NCBI GenBank assembly: GCA_027625915.1
Contig: JANTQA010000057.1
Span: 6,076,001 to 6,140,000, forward strand
Length of the DNA stretch: 64,000 nt
Direction of reading: 5' to 3'
Source of the DNA: Anaeramoeba flamelloides
Taxonomy: Eukaryota > Metamonada > Anaeramoebidae
The notes beneath the pieces were generated by a model, which did not search any database, was not told the origin of the DNA, and saw nothing but the letters and a program-made list of their open reading frames with translations. The translations under genes and the position numbers were made by a program. Shown here piece by piece: positions 34,261 through 47,060 of the stretch. Every line of letters begins with the position of its first letter. Position 1 is the stretch's first letter.

Positions 34261-35347
34261 GCTAATTAATTATGATAAACCCCATCTAAAATATAAATAA
34301 TCATTCAAGTGACAAGAAATTCTACACCTTGGTGTTGTTGAAGATAACATGTATTAACAATAAATACCTTATTATTTTATGAAATTTGGATTAATCCAAT
34401 TAGATTTTAAAAAATTCTATAATTAAAATAAACAAACAAGAATGAGAATAAAAATTTTTATTTTCTTTGTATTTTTTTTTTTTTATTTTCATCTAATTAT
34501 TGAATATTATAATCAAAAAAAAATCATAAGCTATTCAAAAAAAAAATTAACTTGGATCTTTTTTAGATTTTTTTTTTTTCATGTGACTTTGCCTTCGTGC
34601 CTCAAGTAATCAAAAAGTTGAAATGTGGTTTTTTTTCTCTATTTGATTGGTTATAAAATCCCTTAAATCTGTGTTGAATTTTTTGAACAATGCAAAGATC
34701 GTAGTAATTATGTGAATAAACGTTTTTCAAAGGGTTTTTATAATTATTGACATTATTATATACTGTGTATATATCTTTTATAAATTTTCTCGTTGTTTTT
34801 CAAATTTTCGGGGATAGAGAAAATTATTTAACTAAAAAATATATTTTTTAAAAAACTAGGGATGGGGTATTTTTAGTTTGAGTCTTACATTTCTTCCTAA
34901 TAATTTGGTATCTCTAAAATATATTGATAAATGATTATTTATATTTTAATTATCATTATTTGGATAGAAATAATACATTGGTATGCCAACTAAATAAAAA
35001 TATAAAATATATTACTCTTAATCTAATATTTTTCATTAATTAAGTATATTTTTAGTTTTTTTTACAATTTTGTTTTTTAAACTTTTTTTTTAGATCAAAA
35101 AATTTTTTTCCTTTAAAAATATATACACTGTAAGCCTAAAATTTATTTATCATTATATTTTAATTAATGTTTATATTACAATATTTTGACATTTATCCTG
35201 ATATTTTAACAATTATCAAAATTTTCTTGAATATCACAATTTGGATCCATTTCGAATTATTCTCAGTTATCAGAATTTTATTTAAATCCATGATTTTTTT
35301 AAATTTTATTGCTACTTGAAAAAAAAAAAAATTACTGAATTCTCTAA
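31741..35347. other. Intergenic, no gene seen
   Basis: A/T-rich DNA with (TA)n tracts at about 32857-32883 and 34226-34258. The open frame immediately after NuoE is T-rich low-complexity sequence, not a convincing protein. Confidence 0.4.
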
Positions 35348-35543
35348 CAATCAGTTCTACTTTTAAGGTGCATACTTTCAAGCAAACTTAAGACACAAAA
35401 AAATTCAAATTAAGGCAATATTTTTTTGAATCTTTTATTACTCAAATTTCTATACAAGAATTCTAGTTATGTGCCTTAATTTGAGATTTTTTTTTGAGTT
35501 TTAAATTTTGTCAAAGTATGTGCCTTAAAAGTGGAACAAAGGG
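35348..35543. mobile_element. 196-bp palindromic TA-target MITE, decayed copy
   Basis: Recognisable by CAGTTCTACTTTTAAGG, the central GTGCCTTAATTTGAGATTTTT and CCTTAAAAGTGGAAC, but both ends and much of the interior have diverged. An old insertion. Confidence 0.55.
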
Positions 35544-35865
35544 TATATACCAAAAATTTTTACAAATAATTTTTATTAAATTTATTTCCAATCAGAATTT
35601 TAGTGCAATAAAAAAAAATACACTAAAAATAAATTGTGAAAAATAAAAAACTTATTCGCCCTGATTTCCTTGTTGCCAATTTTCACACAATTATAATATC
35701 TTGGAAGAAATACGATTCTATTTTAATTGTAAAAGAAAAATGAATACAATACTCATTTATCTTTCCAAATATAACACATCAAAAAATAAGATTTAAATAA
35801 AACATCAAATCTATAATCTGAAAAGGGAATTCAATAAATCCTAAAAATCAACATACCTATAAAAG

Positions 35866-36320
35866 AAATAACCATTTGGGAAAAAAGTTCAACTCTGTCT
35901 AATTGGGAACCTTTATATAACATTACAGAAAACAAAAAGTAAATTCAATCAAAAGAAGAAACAGATTAACTTCAATGAATAATCCATTATATTATTTTCA
36001 ATCAACCCAACAAAAACAATTGAAAATTAGTTTTAAATTGAAATTGTTGAAGTGATTTTGGAGATCTCAAAAATAATCATTTTTTTCAACAAGTTTTTAA
36101 TGATTGGGAATTCAATAATAAAACCCATATCAAAAGCTAGTATTTAAAAAACCTTTTCTTTAGTAGAGTCCTCCATTTCCTCTTTTTAAACATTTATTTA
36201 TTTATTCTTTTATTAATTGATCTTACTTTGAATTTTCAGGTTTTGGTTAATTAAAAACTGTTTTTCTTTTTTTTTCACTCTTTCATTTTTTTTCCCAAAT
36301 GGTAATATTCAAACCGATTT
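35866..36320. mobile_element. Foldback / long-TIR MITE, copy 2
   Basis: Left arm (about 35866-35990: ACCATTTGGGAAAAAAGTTC, AATTGGGAACC, TCAATCAAAAGAAGAAAC) and right arm (about 36190-36310: ATTAATTGATCTTAC, TTAATTAAAAACTG, TTTTCCCAAATGGTAA) are inverted repeats. The whole matches the reverse complement of 7340-7800. It lies about 500 bp upstream of the Galpha start. Confidence 0.5.
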
Positions 36321-36843
36321 AAGAGACTAAATATTTTAATTGTGTTTTGGTATATAAAGGGGTTTACTTCTTATGAGGAAGTGAATGAAAATATTGTTTG
36401 ACTTAAAAAACAACAAATTTTAATTTTTCGAAATTGGTGAACCTATTTCAAATCCAATGATCTTGTGGGGTACTGTAATACAAAAAATTCACTTCCTTTT
36501 GTTAAAAAGCAAAGTATAATAACTAATTTTTCAAGAATTAAACAGAATTCTTTAGATTTTCTCAAATAATAAAAATACTTTCAGGATCAAGTCTGATCTT
36601 CAAGTTTCAGGATTTATCAAATTCTCATTCGAAAAAAGAACTATTTTTTCTGATTATTCTTTTTTTGAATTTTAATTTTCTTTTTCGAAAAGAAGATTAT
36701 ATTTTTACTCACAATTTTTATTCCTCTATATCTTGAATGGGTTTGTTTTTTTGATTTGTTTTCAGTTTTAAAAATACCTCACCCAACCTTTTCTCTTTAA
36801 ATTCACAAAACTAAAAAAATTGTTTTCTTTTTTTTTTCTAAAA

Positions 36844-39800
36844 ATGCTCTTTTCTTCCTTAATTTACCCAAAAATAAAAGGCAATAAAAATAACGATCTG
36901 AAGAAAAAAAGAGATCGAGATCGAAAGATAAACCAACAAATAGAAAACGATCGAAAAGTGTATGAAAAGGAAGCAAAACTTCTTGTTTTAGGTCAGTAAA
37001 TCATTTATCAATTTTTATTAGTTTCAAACCTAATTAAAAAAAGAAAAAAAAAAAAAAAACTTAACGGCGAACCAAGCAATTAATTTTGTTCGAAAAATTC
37101 GAAAATAATAAACCAAAACTACCTTGCTTAAAAAAAAGAATTTCAAAAAGAAATTCTTTCTTCTTTCAGTAAAACAACAGCTTATATTAACATATTTTTT
37201 TTTTTATTTCCTTATCGATTTTTTTTATGAACAAATCCTTCCCAATTAACATTAAAAACTAAAAAACAACAGGCACAGGAGACTCTGGAAAATCTACATT
37301 TATTAAACAAACACAACTACTTTTCAGAGATGGTTTTAGTGAAGATGAGAAAATGACATTTAAAAAAGCCATCAGAATAAATTTAATTCGCCATACAAAA
37401 TTATTGATAAGGGCATGTAGAATGCTAGAAATTGATTTAATTAAACAAAACGAAGTATATTTTGATCTCAATAAAATATATCTTTTTCTTTTCTTTTTTG
37501 TTTTTTTCTTTTTTGTTTTTTTGTTTAATATTCTAAAAGTACTCATTATCCCAAAATCAACAAAAACTCTCAAAAATATTCTTTTCAAAAAAATCAAATT
37601 CAAAAATGGTTCTAATAGGAAATTGCAGATCATTTCCTTGAAGTCAAACCTGACTCTAATGGTAATTTGTCCAAAAAAATTGTAAACGATATCAAAATAT
37701 TATGGGACGATCCTGCTTTTAAGGAGTCTTTTGACAGAAGATCACAATTTCAAATCCCCGACACTGCTTATCAGTAAGACTTTAATCCTAATTTAACCTT
37801 TTTATTTCTTCAAAAATAATTTACTTGGTTTCTTTAAAGTTTTTTCAACCAACAAATTACTGATAAATTCAAAAAAAAAGTTATTAACTTTTTTGGTTCA
37901 ATTTCCATTTTTTTCTTTCTCACTCTTGGAAAACAACTTTAAAAAGCTTTTTTTTCAACCAAAGTAAGTCTTGCTGTTAACAAATTTAAAAGTTTTCTTT
38001 GTATTTCAACCAATAAAATTCTTTCTTCAAAGCTCATCAAAGCATTTTCAAAAATCGGAAAGGGTAACAAAAAAGTTGAAAAACATTTTTATGAATTTAT
38101 CATTACTGTTGAGAGAAAAATGTTGGACAGAGAAAAATAGTTGGACACCATTTTTAATTGGGAACATTAGTAAAATTGAAAATCAAATCCTATTGATAAC
38201 TAGGTGAATTTTAAATAAATCCAGGTTTAAAGGTGTTACAAGTTCATTAATCTGTGGTGTGTGTAGAATATTCATTTGAATGGTTGATAACTAAAGTAGA
38301 TCATGCTATTTTAACAAAAATCCTAGTTTTAGTAAAGTTTACTATTAATTCTGAAAATGGTAATTTTTAAACTTGCTTTAGATTATAAGAAATAAGCTTT
38401 TGAAAAAGTAGAATTACATTAATGTTTATTCTAATAAGTAGATTATTGTTATTTTCTTTAGTTATTTCACAAACGATTGAAATTAAAAATCATTTTCAGT
38501 AATGTTCGCAATTAAAAATGCTGTCCAACTATTTTTCTCTGTCAAACATTTTCCTCTCAACAGTTAATGCATATTATTGGACTAAAGAAATAATTTTCTG
38601 ATAACATGAATGTAAATTTGTTCCCACCTTTTGTACACATCACTTTTCCAAAAATCAATTAATAAAAACACAGAAACGAGCAAAAAAACAATTCTTTTTT
38701 GTACAAAAAACCACAATTATTGAATTAAGGATGAAGGTTTCAAATGAATTCAAAACATAAATATAAATGCTTACCGATTCTTGAATATTAAGGTGATTAT
38801 GACTTGATATTGACAGATTTAAAAAAAATTTTTTTGGGCAAATAAAAGTGGTTTTTTTGGTGTTTTTTTGAATTCTATTTTTTGTTCTACTCTAAAACAT
38901 CAATAACAAAGTCCTTAAAAAAATACACCTAAGAAGGTATTTCTTCAATTTGTTTTCAATTTCGGCAGTAATTAGTCGAAAAGCACCAATTAGTCAGTAA
39001 AATCCAATACTTACCCCAAAAAAAACAATCAATACTACTCCTAATAAGGAATACTTTGTGTTTAGTGGATATTTACAATAGAAACTTAAAAAAAATATTT
39101 TAATTTGTCAATAGAAAATCATAATCACCTTAACCAACAAGAATTAGAAGGCATTTATATTGTATATTTTGAATTCAGTTGAAATGTACATCCTTAAACA
39201 ACTATTTTCAACAAAAGGCATTTCCAAAAAAGTGGGCATTTTTTTTTTACATTTAATAAAAAATCCTTTTTCTGAGTGAATTTATTCGTTAATTGACAAT
39301 ACCAAATTAAGAGAAATATTAATACTGATTGAATCAATGATCTAATGTATTTATTTCAAAATATGCTCATTTTTAGAAATATTTCTAAAAATCAAAAAAA
39401 AAAGAAAGCACTACTTTTTTTGGAAAAAAACAATACACGACCAATTTCAATAAAAAAACCAGAAATATGACAAGGATACAAAATGATTTTTTAAACAATA
39501 AAATACAGTTATAAGTTTTTCATTCTATTGAAAATTTTGTCAAGATTAAACCTCTTAGGAAAACATTTTTTTTGATCTAAAAGAAAATAATAAACACCAA
39601 TTTTTACCCATAAAAAATATCATTTAAAATCGAGTTCAGAAATTTTTATCTCTTTTAATAAATAGTAATACAATACAAACAAATAAATTGAATTATTATC
39701 AAGAATCAAAAAAGGGTAAATAATGATTTTGTTATATTTAAATAGTTTTTTGAAGATTGAGTTTAAAAAAGATATTTAAAAGTTAATTTGCCCCTCTTTT

Positions 39801-42800
39801 TTGGAAATAGATTACAATGAATTTTTTTCGTATTCTTTTGAATTCTGGAAAACATAGGCACTCGAGGGCACTTGACGGACACTTTTCGTTAGGTTTTCCA
39901 TAATTTAAAAGAATTGAGTCAAATCTTTGGTTTTGCTCCATTCTTTTGAATTCTGGAAAACCGTCGTTAGCTTTTCTTGAGTTTTCTGTTTATTAGGAAA
40001 ATCGATAGATTTTCGTTAGGTTTTTTTTACTAATAAAACAGAAAACCCCAAGAAAAGCTAGGCACTCTACGGCACTTGAAGGCACTTCCCTAATTTCTAA
40101 ATTTTTATTTAGAAATTTTTATAAAGAATCGTGGTTTTCTTTATCATTTACCAACAACAAGACGAAGACAAATAATGAGTCTTTGTTTTGAAAAATATCT
40201 AAGATGTTTTTTTTTATTATTTTTGTTTATCTTTTTTTAATTTGAATTAATTTTTAAATCCAAAAATTTTCGATTTTCTCAATCGGCTGTGCAATTCTTT
40301 TCCAAAATTTATTGATGAAAATTTAATTACCACCTTTTTTTTTCTTGATTTATTTACCAATTTAACTATTTTTTTATTCACAATGACCAAGTTAGAATAG
40401 ATGAGTTTCGCGTGTTGTAATAATCGGATGGATAGTCCCAAAAAAAACTAAACTAAAATTAAAAACTTTTTCAAACAGTTAAAACGGTACAAAAAATCAC
40501 AATAATGCAATTTCATTCAAATTGTAAATAATTTTGATTTTGTAAAAGATGAAAATCATTTTTTCATCTTTTAGTTTTTTGTTTTCATTTCATTTTTTGG
40601 ATTACGTAACTTGTTTCTTTCGATCAAATTTTTTTTCAACAATTGATATTAGATTAATGTTGAGTTGTTCCAAATAGAAGAACTCAAATAAAATTAGTTC
40701 ATAGTATCTAACCATTTGATCGATCAATATTTATAAAAGAATTTAAACAAATTTATCAATTCATATTTTTTTGTTTTGCTCTCTCCAAAATTTTTAACAC
40801 ACCCATAATTTATTATTATTCATAATTATTTATTTTTTGTTTTGTGAGTATTGTAATTTAGAAACTAGTGTTAACATTTCATTTAATAAATGGTTCTAAT
40901 TTGGTATTTCTTTTAGAATTGATTAAATAATTTTTTTTTTTTCAAAAATTGAATTTTTGTGTGTTAAAAATTTTGAATTTGAGTTTAATTAAATTAACTT
41001 GGAATAATAAATTTTAGAATTCCTAATAATTATTCCAAAAAACTTTTCTTTTTCTGTTTTCTTTTTTATTATTATTTATCTTTACAATATTAGTTATTTT
41101 GATAATATCGATGAGGTTGCAAAAGAAGATTATATACCGTCCAATGTTGATATATTAAATTGTAGAATTGCAACTTCTGGTGTAAAAGTGATTGAATTTC
41201 CCTTAAGTGGTATTCCAACCAAGTAAGTTTACAATGAAATTTTTATTTACAATAATTTTTTATTATTTATTTTTTTTTTTTTATTTAATTTGAAGGAAGG
41301 GTGTTAGTGTCCTCTTAAAGCCGTTGTTTTTTTTTTAATTTTAGTTTTAAAGAATTGAGTAAAATCAGAAATTTTACAAAATCCTTTCAAATTAAAAAAA
41401 AAAAAGAAGTTGCTGATTTTTCTCAAGTTTTCTGTTTATTTGTGAAGTGTTCAGGTTTTCTTGATTTTTCTATTATATTGTAAAAATCTATAGATTTTCG
41501 TTAGGTTTTTTTTACTTTTTGAAATAAACAGAAAATTTTAATAAATTTTCGGTTCATTTCAAAAAGTAAAAAAAACCTAGAACACTTCACAAATAAAACA
41601 GAAAACCTAGGCACTCTACGGCACTTCATCAATCATTTTTAAATTTTTGTTTAGAGATTTTAATAAAGAATCATAATTTTCGTTATCATTAAAATTTTCT
41701 TATTTTTTAATAACTTCCTCCTCCACCCAAATGATCTAAAATATAATAATAAAATTCTTGCAAACTTAAAAAATAATTCATTTATCTCAATTATTTATTC
41801 ATAAATGAATTACAAAATTAAAATTATTTTCCAAATGAAAAATCAAAATCTAATATTTTTACCCCTAAATCTATCCAACAACTATTTAAAATAGGATTAT
41901 TGATGTTGGCGGACAAAGATCAGAACGTAGAAAATGGATTCATCAATTTGAAGATACAACATTAGTCATTTATGTAAAAATTTCTTTTTATTTTTTTTAT
42001 GATTTTTTTTGTTTTTTAAATTTATTTGAAAAAAATATAATAATTTATTTATTGAAAGATAGGAGTAATTAAAGAAAATTTTTCAAAATAAAAAAAGAGA
42101 GAAGAAGAAAAATAATTAGAATATTATAATATACAAAGCATAATAATATCATTTGCATGACCAAATTAAAAATACAGATTTATTCGCTGTCGTTATTGTT
42201 TTTTGAATTTGAGAAATAAAAAGAAAATTTCAAAAATTAAAAAAAACTGCTGTTAGCCTTTCTAGACTTTAAGTTTTGATTAGAAAATCCATAGATTTTC
42301 AAAACAAAAACAGAAAACCGAAAAAAAGTGTCGTTTGGAAATGTAAAAAGATGTGATATCTCAAAGATGTAGATGGCCTGTAGTTACTGAGATTTTATTT
42401 GAACTTTTCTAATAATTTACTTTTTGAAAAAATAAAAACTATTGAATTTGATTAACTTTAAATTATTTTTTTTTAAAATAATTATTGATATCCATCTAAT
42501 AATAATTGTATTCGTTAACTGTATCAAAACAAACAAAATTAAAAAAAAAAATTAGTTACTTATTTCTTTTTTATTATTGATAAAGAAAGGTATAAATTAC
42601 ACTCTAAATGTCCTTTTATTTAAATTTCCTCAAAGGTAATTTAAGCTTGGAATTATAGATTTCACGATTGTTCAAGGAAAAGACATACCTAAAATTTTTT
42701 TATGTTTAAAAAGCAAAAACAAAAAATTGAAAAGAAAAAAAGAAAAAAGGAAAAAAAAAAAAAGACATTTAAAAAGGGCATATAAGAAGCAATTGGTAAA

Positions 42801-43824
42801 AAATCAAAAACAAAAAAAAACAATGCTATCTTTAATTAAGAACACCCAAAATCACAGCCATGATACTTTTGGTTAATTTAATTTAGATAGATTGACGATT
42901 ATGAATGTTCATTTCGGAGATTATTTAATTATTGTAATTTTTTTTTTGTTTTTGATCTGATTTGCTCTAAACATTTGGACATTTTTTGCCTTTGCTTTTT
43001 AGATTTTTTTTTCAAGTTACTCATACTTTTGTGTTTCAGTGCCATAGTATTAGCAAGTAACCGCTTGATCTTTTTCCTTTGTAACTATTCTTCCCAATAT
43101 AAAGAAGACTCAGCCAGTGAAAAAATGTAAAAAAATAAAAAAATTGTTACTTTTGCAAGTTCTAAATAGTATTTTTTTATTCTGAAATACTTTTATTTTG
43201 GTTTATCTTTTTAGATTTTGTAAAATTAATAAACAAAACAATTGGAATGAATATATTTTAGATCATACCTTTATAACCTTGTGATAATTTTACTTTATCT
43301 TGAGACAAAAAATGACTTTTGAGTTATTTTTATCTTTTTAGAGAATTTTTAAAACAAAAATAATTCTAATTCTAAATAATAATATTCTTATATTTCCAAA
43401 AAAAAATAATTGTATTAAATTATAATCGATATAGGTTGTGGCAATAAGTGAATATGATCAAAAATTATATGAAGATGAATCAATAAACCGACTTCATGAA
43501 AGTTTGGCACTATTTGAAACAACTTGTAAAAATTACTTTTTGAAAAAAAAGGATTTTTTGGTATTATTCAACAAAAAAGACATTTTTAAACAAAAAATTA
43601 AAAAAATTGATTTGAATGTTTGCTTTCAGAAATATAAAGGCGGGTGCCAATATAAAAAAGCAACCAAGTATATTAAAAAACGGTTTTTCCGCCGATGGAA
43701 ATCAGGTAAAAGAAACTTACATCATATGTTTACAATAGGAACCAACACTAAGAATGTCAAATTGGTTTTTAAACAAGTTCAGGAGGTTGTTTATGAAATA
43801 TTTACCAAACAAGGGATTTTATAA
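36844..43824 (+). CDS. Heterotrimeric G-protein alpha subunit
   Basis: Six exons join in phase to 360 residues: 36844-36991, 37273-37454, 37619-37773, 41094-41222, 41895-41973 and 43435-43824; all introns are GT-AG. The protein is a membrane-associated GTPase switch below G-protein-coupled receptors. Motifs: P-loop GTGDSGKST (50-58), helical domain, switch I CRIATSG with the catalytic Arg186 and Mg-binding Thr189, switch [10 protein letters not shown] with Gln212, NKKD (277-280) and TIGT (331-334). Length is normal for the family. Two oddities: the usual TCAT base-contacting loop is TIGT, with Gly where Ala is almost invariant, and the N-terminus ([12 protein letters not shown]) lacks the MGxxxS myristoylation signal and an early Cys. 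The C-terminus QGIL has no Cys for pertussis toxin. The third intron (3.3 kb) carries a DNA element and two repeats. Confidence 0.93.
38106..38563. mobile_element. 458-bp TIR element with 3-bp target duplication, copy 1
   Basis: Ends CTGTTGAGAGAAAAATG and CTCTCAACAG, with imperfect terminal inverted repeats of about 70 bp. Flanked by TTA on both sides (38103-38105, 38564-38566). The second copy (47655-48113, inverted) is flanked by TCA. A 3-bp duplication suggests a PIF/Harbinger-like non-autonomous element. It lies in the third Galpha intron and has no coding capacity. Confidence 0.75.
39825..40095. repeat. Stem-loop mosaic repeat, copy 2
   Basis: Module 1 pairs GGTTTTCCATAATT with GAATTCTGGAAAACC. 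Module 2 pairs AGCTTTTCTTGAGTTTTCTG with CAGAAAACCCCAAGAAAAGCT, enclosing a small GAAAATC/GATTTTC hairpin. The linkers are GCACT-rich (GGCACTCGAGGGCACTTG; CTACGGCACTTGAAGGCACTT). It lies in the third Galpha intron. Confidence 0.6.
40487..40737 (+). repeat. Dispersed repeat B, copy 1 (inverted copy at 46018-46240)
   Basis: Shares GATTACGTAACTTGTTTC, TTAATGTTGAGT and the end CATTTGATCGATCAAT with the reverse complement of 46018-46240. No terminal inverted repeats were found and the family is unknown. It lies in the third Galpha intron. Confidence 0.5.
41300..41630. repeat. Stem-loop mosaic repeat, copy 3
   Basis: The arms of the AGTTTTCTGTTTATTTGTGAAGTG / CACTTCACAAATAAAACAG stem are clear. 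It encloses TCTATAGATTTTCGTTAGG and a further GTTAGGTTTTTTTTACTTTTTGAAAT stem. It ends with the linker TAGGCACTCTACGGCACTTC. It lies just after Galpha exon 4. Confidence 0.55.
42183..42345. repeat. Stem-loop mosaic repeat, partial copy
   Basis: Shows TTAGCC..., GATTAGAAAATCCATAGATTTTC and AAACAGAAAACC, matching module 2 of the mosaic family, without the GCACT linkers. It lies in the fifth Galpha intron. Confidence 0.4.
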
Positions 43825-46800
43825 ATAGCCTAATTATTTACTTATATTGTTTATTTCAGAAACTTTTTTTTCTTTTTCTTTTATTTTTTTTTTTTTTTTT
43901 TTTGAACATCTTAAATACTAATTCAACAATACAACTAAATACAAATATATTTATTTAACAAAAAAAAAAAAAAAAAAAAATGAAAACTATTGTCAATATC
44001 AATATAATTATAAAAAAAAATAATGTATTATTTGCTGAAAATAATATTTACAATAAAATATTTTTTTTTAAATAAATAATCGAAATTACAAAGAATTTTA
44101 CAAATTTTTATTTTTTTTTTTTTTGTTTTTTCTACATAATCTTGTAAAGAATTTTATAAATATATATCCCTTATCATCCGGATTTGCCTAAATTTCATCA
44201 AGTTGGAAATAAAAGATTTAAAATGGTGTGATATTATATTTATTTTCTTATTTGTCTTTAATCCAGATTTGAATTTTGATAAAAAGTCAAAATAGTTCAA
44301 AGATAAATTAGTTAAGTTACTTGATTATTTTTTTTTTTATTAGAAAATTTTAATAATTATTCATTTTTACATTTTTTTTAAAGATTTTAATTTTTATTTT
44401 AATTTTTAAAATCAGAAATTTTATTACAGTAATAGTAATTCAAAACTCAACACATTGATTTATTAATAATAATAATCAAACAATATTGTGAATTTTATGA
44501 TAAAAAAATAAATAAAAAAATAAATTACTCAAAAAAATTCATTTTTTTTTTCTAATAAAAGTTTAATAAAGAGAAAAATAAAAGATAAAAATGAAAATCA
44601 TTTCTTTAATCTAAAATTAAAAGTTTAATATGAATAATTTTCTAAAACTTTTATTTAAGCAATAAAAAATACTTGAAAAACAAAAAATAAAAAAAAATTG
44701 AAAAAGAATTTCATTTATTACATTGGAATTAAACAATAAATTTTTTTTTAATAGAGAAAGTAATCAACTCTAAATTTAAAAAAAAAATAATAACATTTAA
44801 ATCTTATTAAAAGATAATAAAATAATCTTCAAAGCTCGGAATTTTTTTTTTGACTTTTGTTCTTAGTAAAAATTTGAAAAAAAATCTTAATAAAATTTGA
44901 ATTTTTCATTCTAAATTAATCCAGATCTTTTAAAATAATTTTTTGATATATGGTCTTTTATTCAACAAAATTTTTTATTTTATGTCTAGATTTCAAAAAG
45001 TTAAAAATTAAAAAATAATTTGAATTAAAAAAAAAATTAATTATTAATCTGACTCGAACTATTGGTGAAATCATTTAATTTTTTGAAAAAAAATTCCCAT
45101 TAAAAAATTTCACAAATTTTACAATTATAAAAAAATATTATTGTTTTTTAAAATAATAATAATATTTTGTTAGATTTTTAAATTATTTATAATTAAATAT
45201 CTATATATATATATTACTATTGAATATAAATCAGAAGATAAAACTAATTTTCTATGCGATGTCAAAATATCTTTTGTAACAAATAAATTATTTAATCAAG
45301 TATTTTAGGTAAGATGGGGTACAAAGGGGCCCCAAAAAATTTCCAGTAAAGTATGATGTGTTTTAATCATTAAAAATAAAATGTTTTCTCAGTGTAGAAA
45401 AATTTTTTTTTATTTTTTTGACAAAATTTGGATTGAAAAATAATTAAATCACAATAACTAAAAAAAAAATTCTCAATGTTGAAAAATTTTTTTCAAGTTA
45501 TTTTTTTATTTAAGTAACTATACAATTTTTAATTATATTTTTTTCTTTCTAAGATGATTTTTTTCTAATTCTATATCTTACAATCTTTTGATAACATTTC
45601 AAATTAAAAATTTTGTTTTAAAGACAATTAATATAATGACGATCTAAGGGGCATATCTATTTATTTAAATTGTTGAAGGATATGAACCATTTGTTGGAAT
45701 ATCATATAATTTTAATTTATTTTATTCTAGATGATAGTATATCAAAAAGTATAATATAAACAATATTCAATAAATTTAGACAGACCCAAAATCAAAAATA
45801 TTTTAAAAAAAATCCAATTTAATAGATTTTTCCAAAGGTAAATGAAACCACATTTATGTAACCCATTCTTAATATTTTTATAAGTGATCATTTTCATCCC
45901 AAATAAAAGAAAAAAATAAAAATACACAAAAATCAAAAATCTGTGTGTCCAAAATACTGAAAAGAGCAGAAGAAAAAATGTATTGATTAATTTGTTCAAA
46001 TTACACCATCAATTGTTGATCGATCAAATGATAAGATACCATCTACCAATTGTATGTGATTTTCTTCGATTCAACAGACTCAACATTAACCACCTTTTAA
46101 CCACCTAAAAAAAACCAGATCTAAGGAAACAGATTACGTAACTTACAAAATAGGAAATTAAAACAAAGCAAAATAGACAAAAAATGAAATAGTTTGTAAA
46201 ATCAAAATTCTTTCCAAATTGAATTTAAAGTAGAGTAACGTTATTCTCTAGACTATTTGAACTATGTCCAAATTTTAGGAATTTGAGTTTATGTTTGAAT
46301 TTTATTCAAGAATAAAGGAATGCACAATATATATATATATAAATCAAAAAAGAACTTTATATATGTGATCGGAAAATTACTATTTTATTTATCAATTCTT
46401 AAACGATCCATTAAAATTTACTTCAAAATTTTGTTCAAGTCTGAGTAAGTAATTGAAAATTTTTCTTAAAACTCAAAATTGATAAATATTACAAAAAGTA
46501 CTTTCAAATATACTTGTTGTGAATACTGTTTCAAAAATTCATTTGGCTAAGATTCAAGTTCATCATCTAATTATTATCCTGTTCTATTTTCAGAAATATT
46601 TTGGAAAAAAAAATATTATAATCGACCCAAAATTTTTCATTACTCTAAAAACAAATAGAAAAAATTACAAGCTTTCTCTTCAGAATAGTATCTTTACAAA
46701 AAAAAATCCAAAAAAAAATTTTAATGATCAGAAATTCGGTTGTACTAAAATTTAAAAAGGAATAGTTTTAATATTTATTTTTGAAAACCAAAATTTATTT

Positions 46801-47060
46801 GTTTTTTTTTTTTTTTTTTTCATATTTTGATAGATATCAAATCGTTTATTATTATTATTATTTTAATAATTTAAATACACATAAAACAAAAATGAAGATT
46901 GTAATTGAATAAATATTTGTTTTCTCATTTCTTATTGTTTTTATTTTTTTTTGATTTCTATTGATTAATTTTGCCATATTGTATTATTAAATATTTTATG
47001 TGTATTCAAAATTTTTAAAAAATTCTTCTTATTAAAATAAATACATAAAAAAAAAAAAGC
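43825..47060. other. Convergent intergenic stretch, no gene seen
   Basis: Lies between the 3' ends of Galpha (plus) and the PP4-like gene (minus). It is low-complexity A/T sequence with long A and T runs. The only shared repeat found is dispersed repeat B at 46018-46240. Confidence 0.4.
46018..46240 (-). repeat. Dispersed repeat B, copy 2
   Basis: Reverse complement of the repeat at 40487-40737, beginning TTGATCGATCAAATGATAAG. The middle keeps GATTACGTAACTTAC. Confidence 0.5.
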
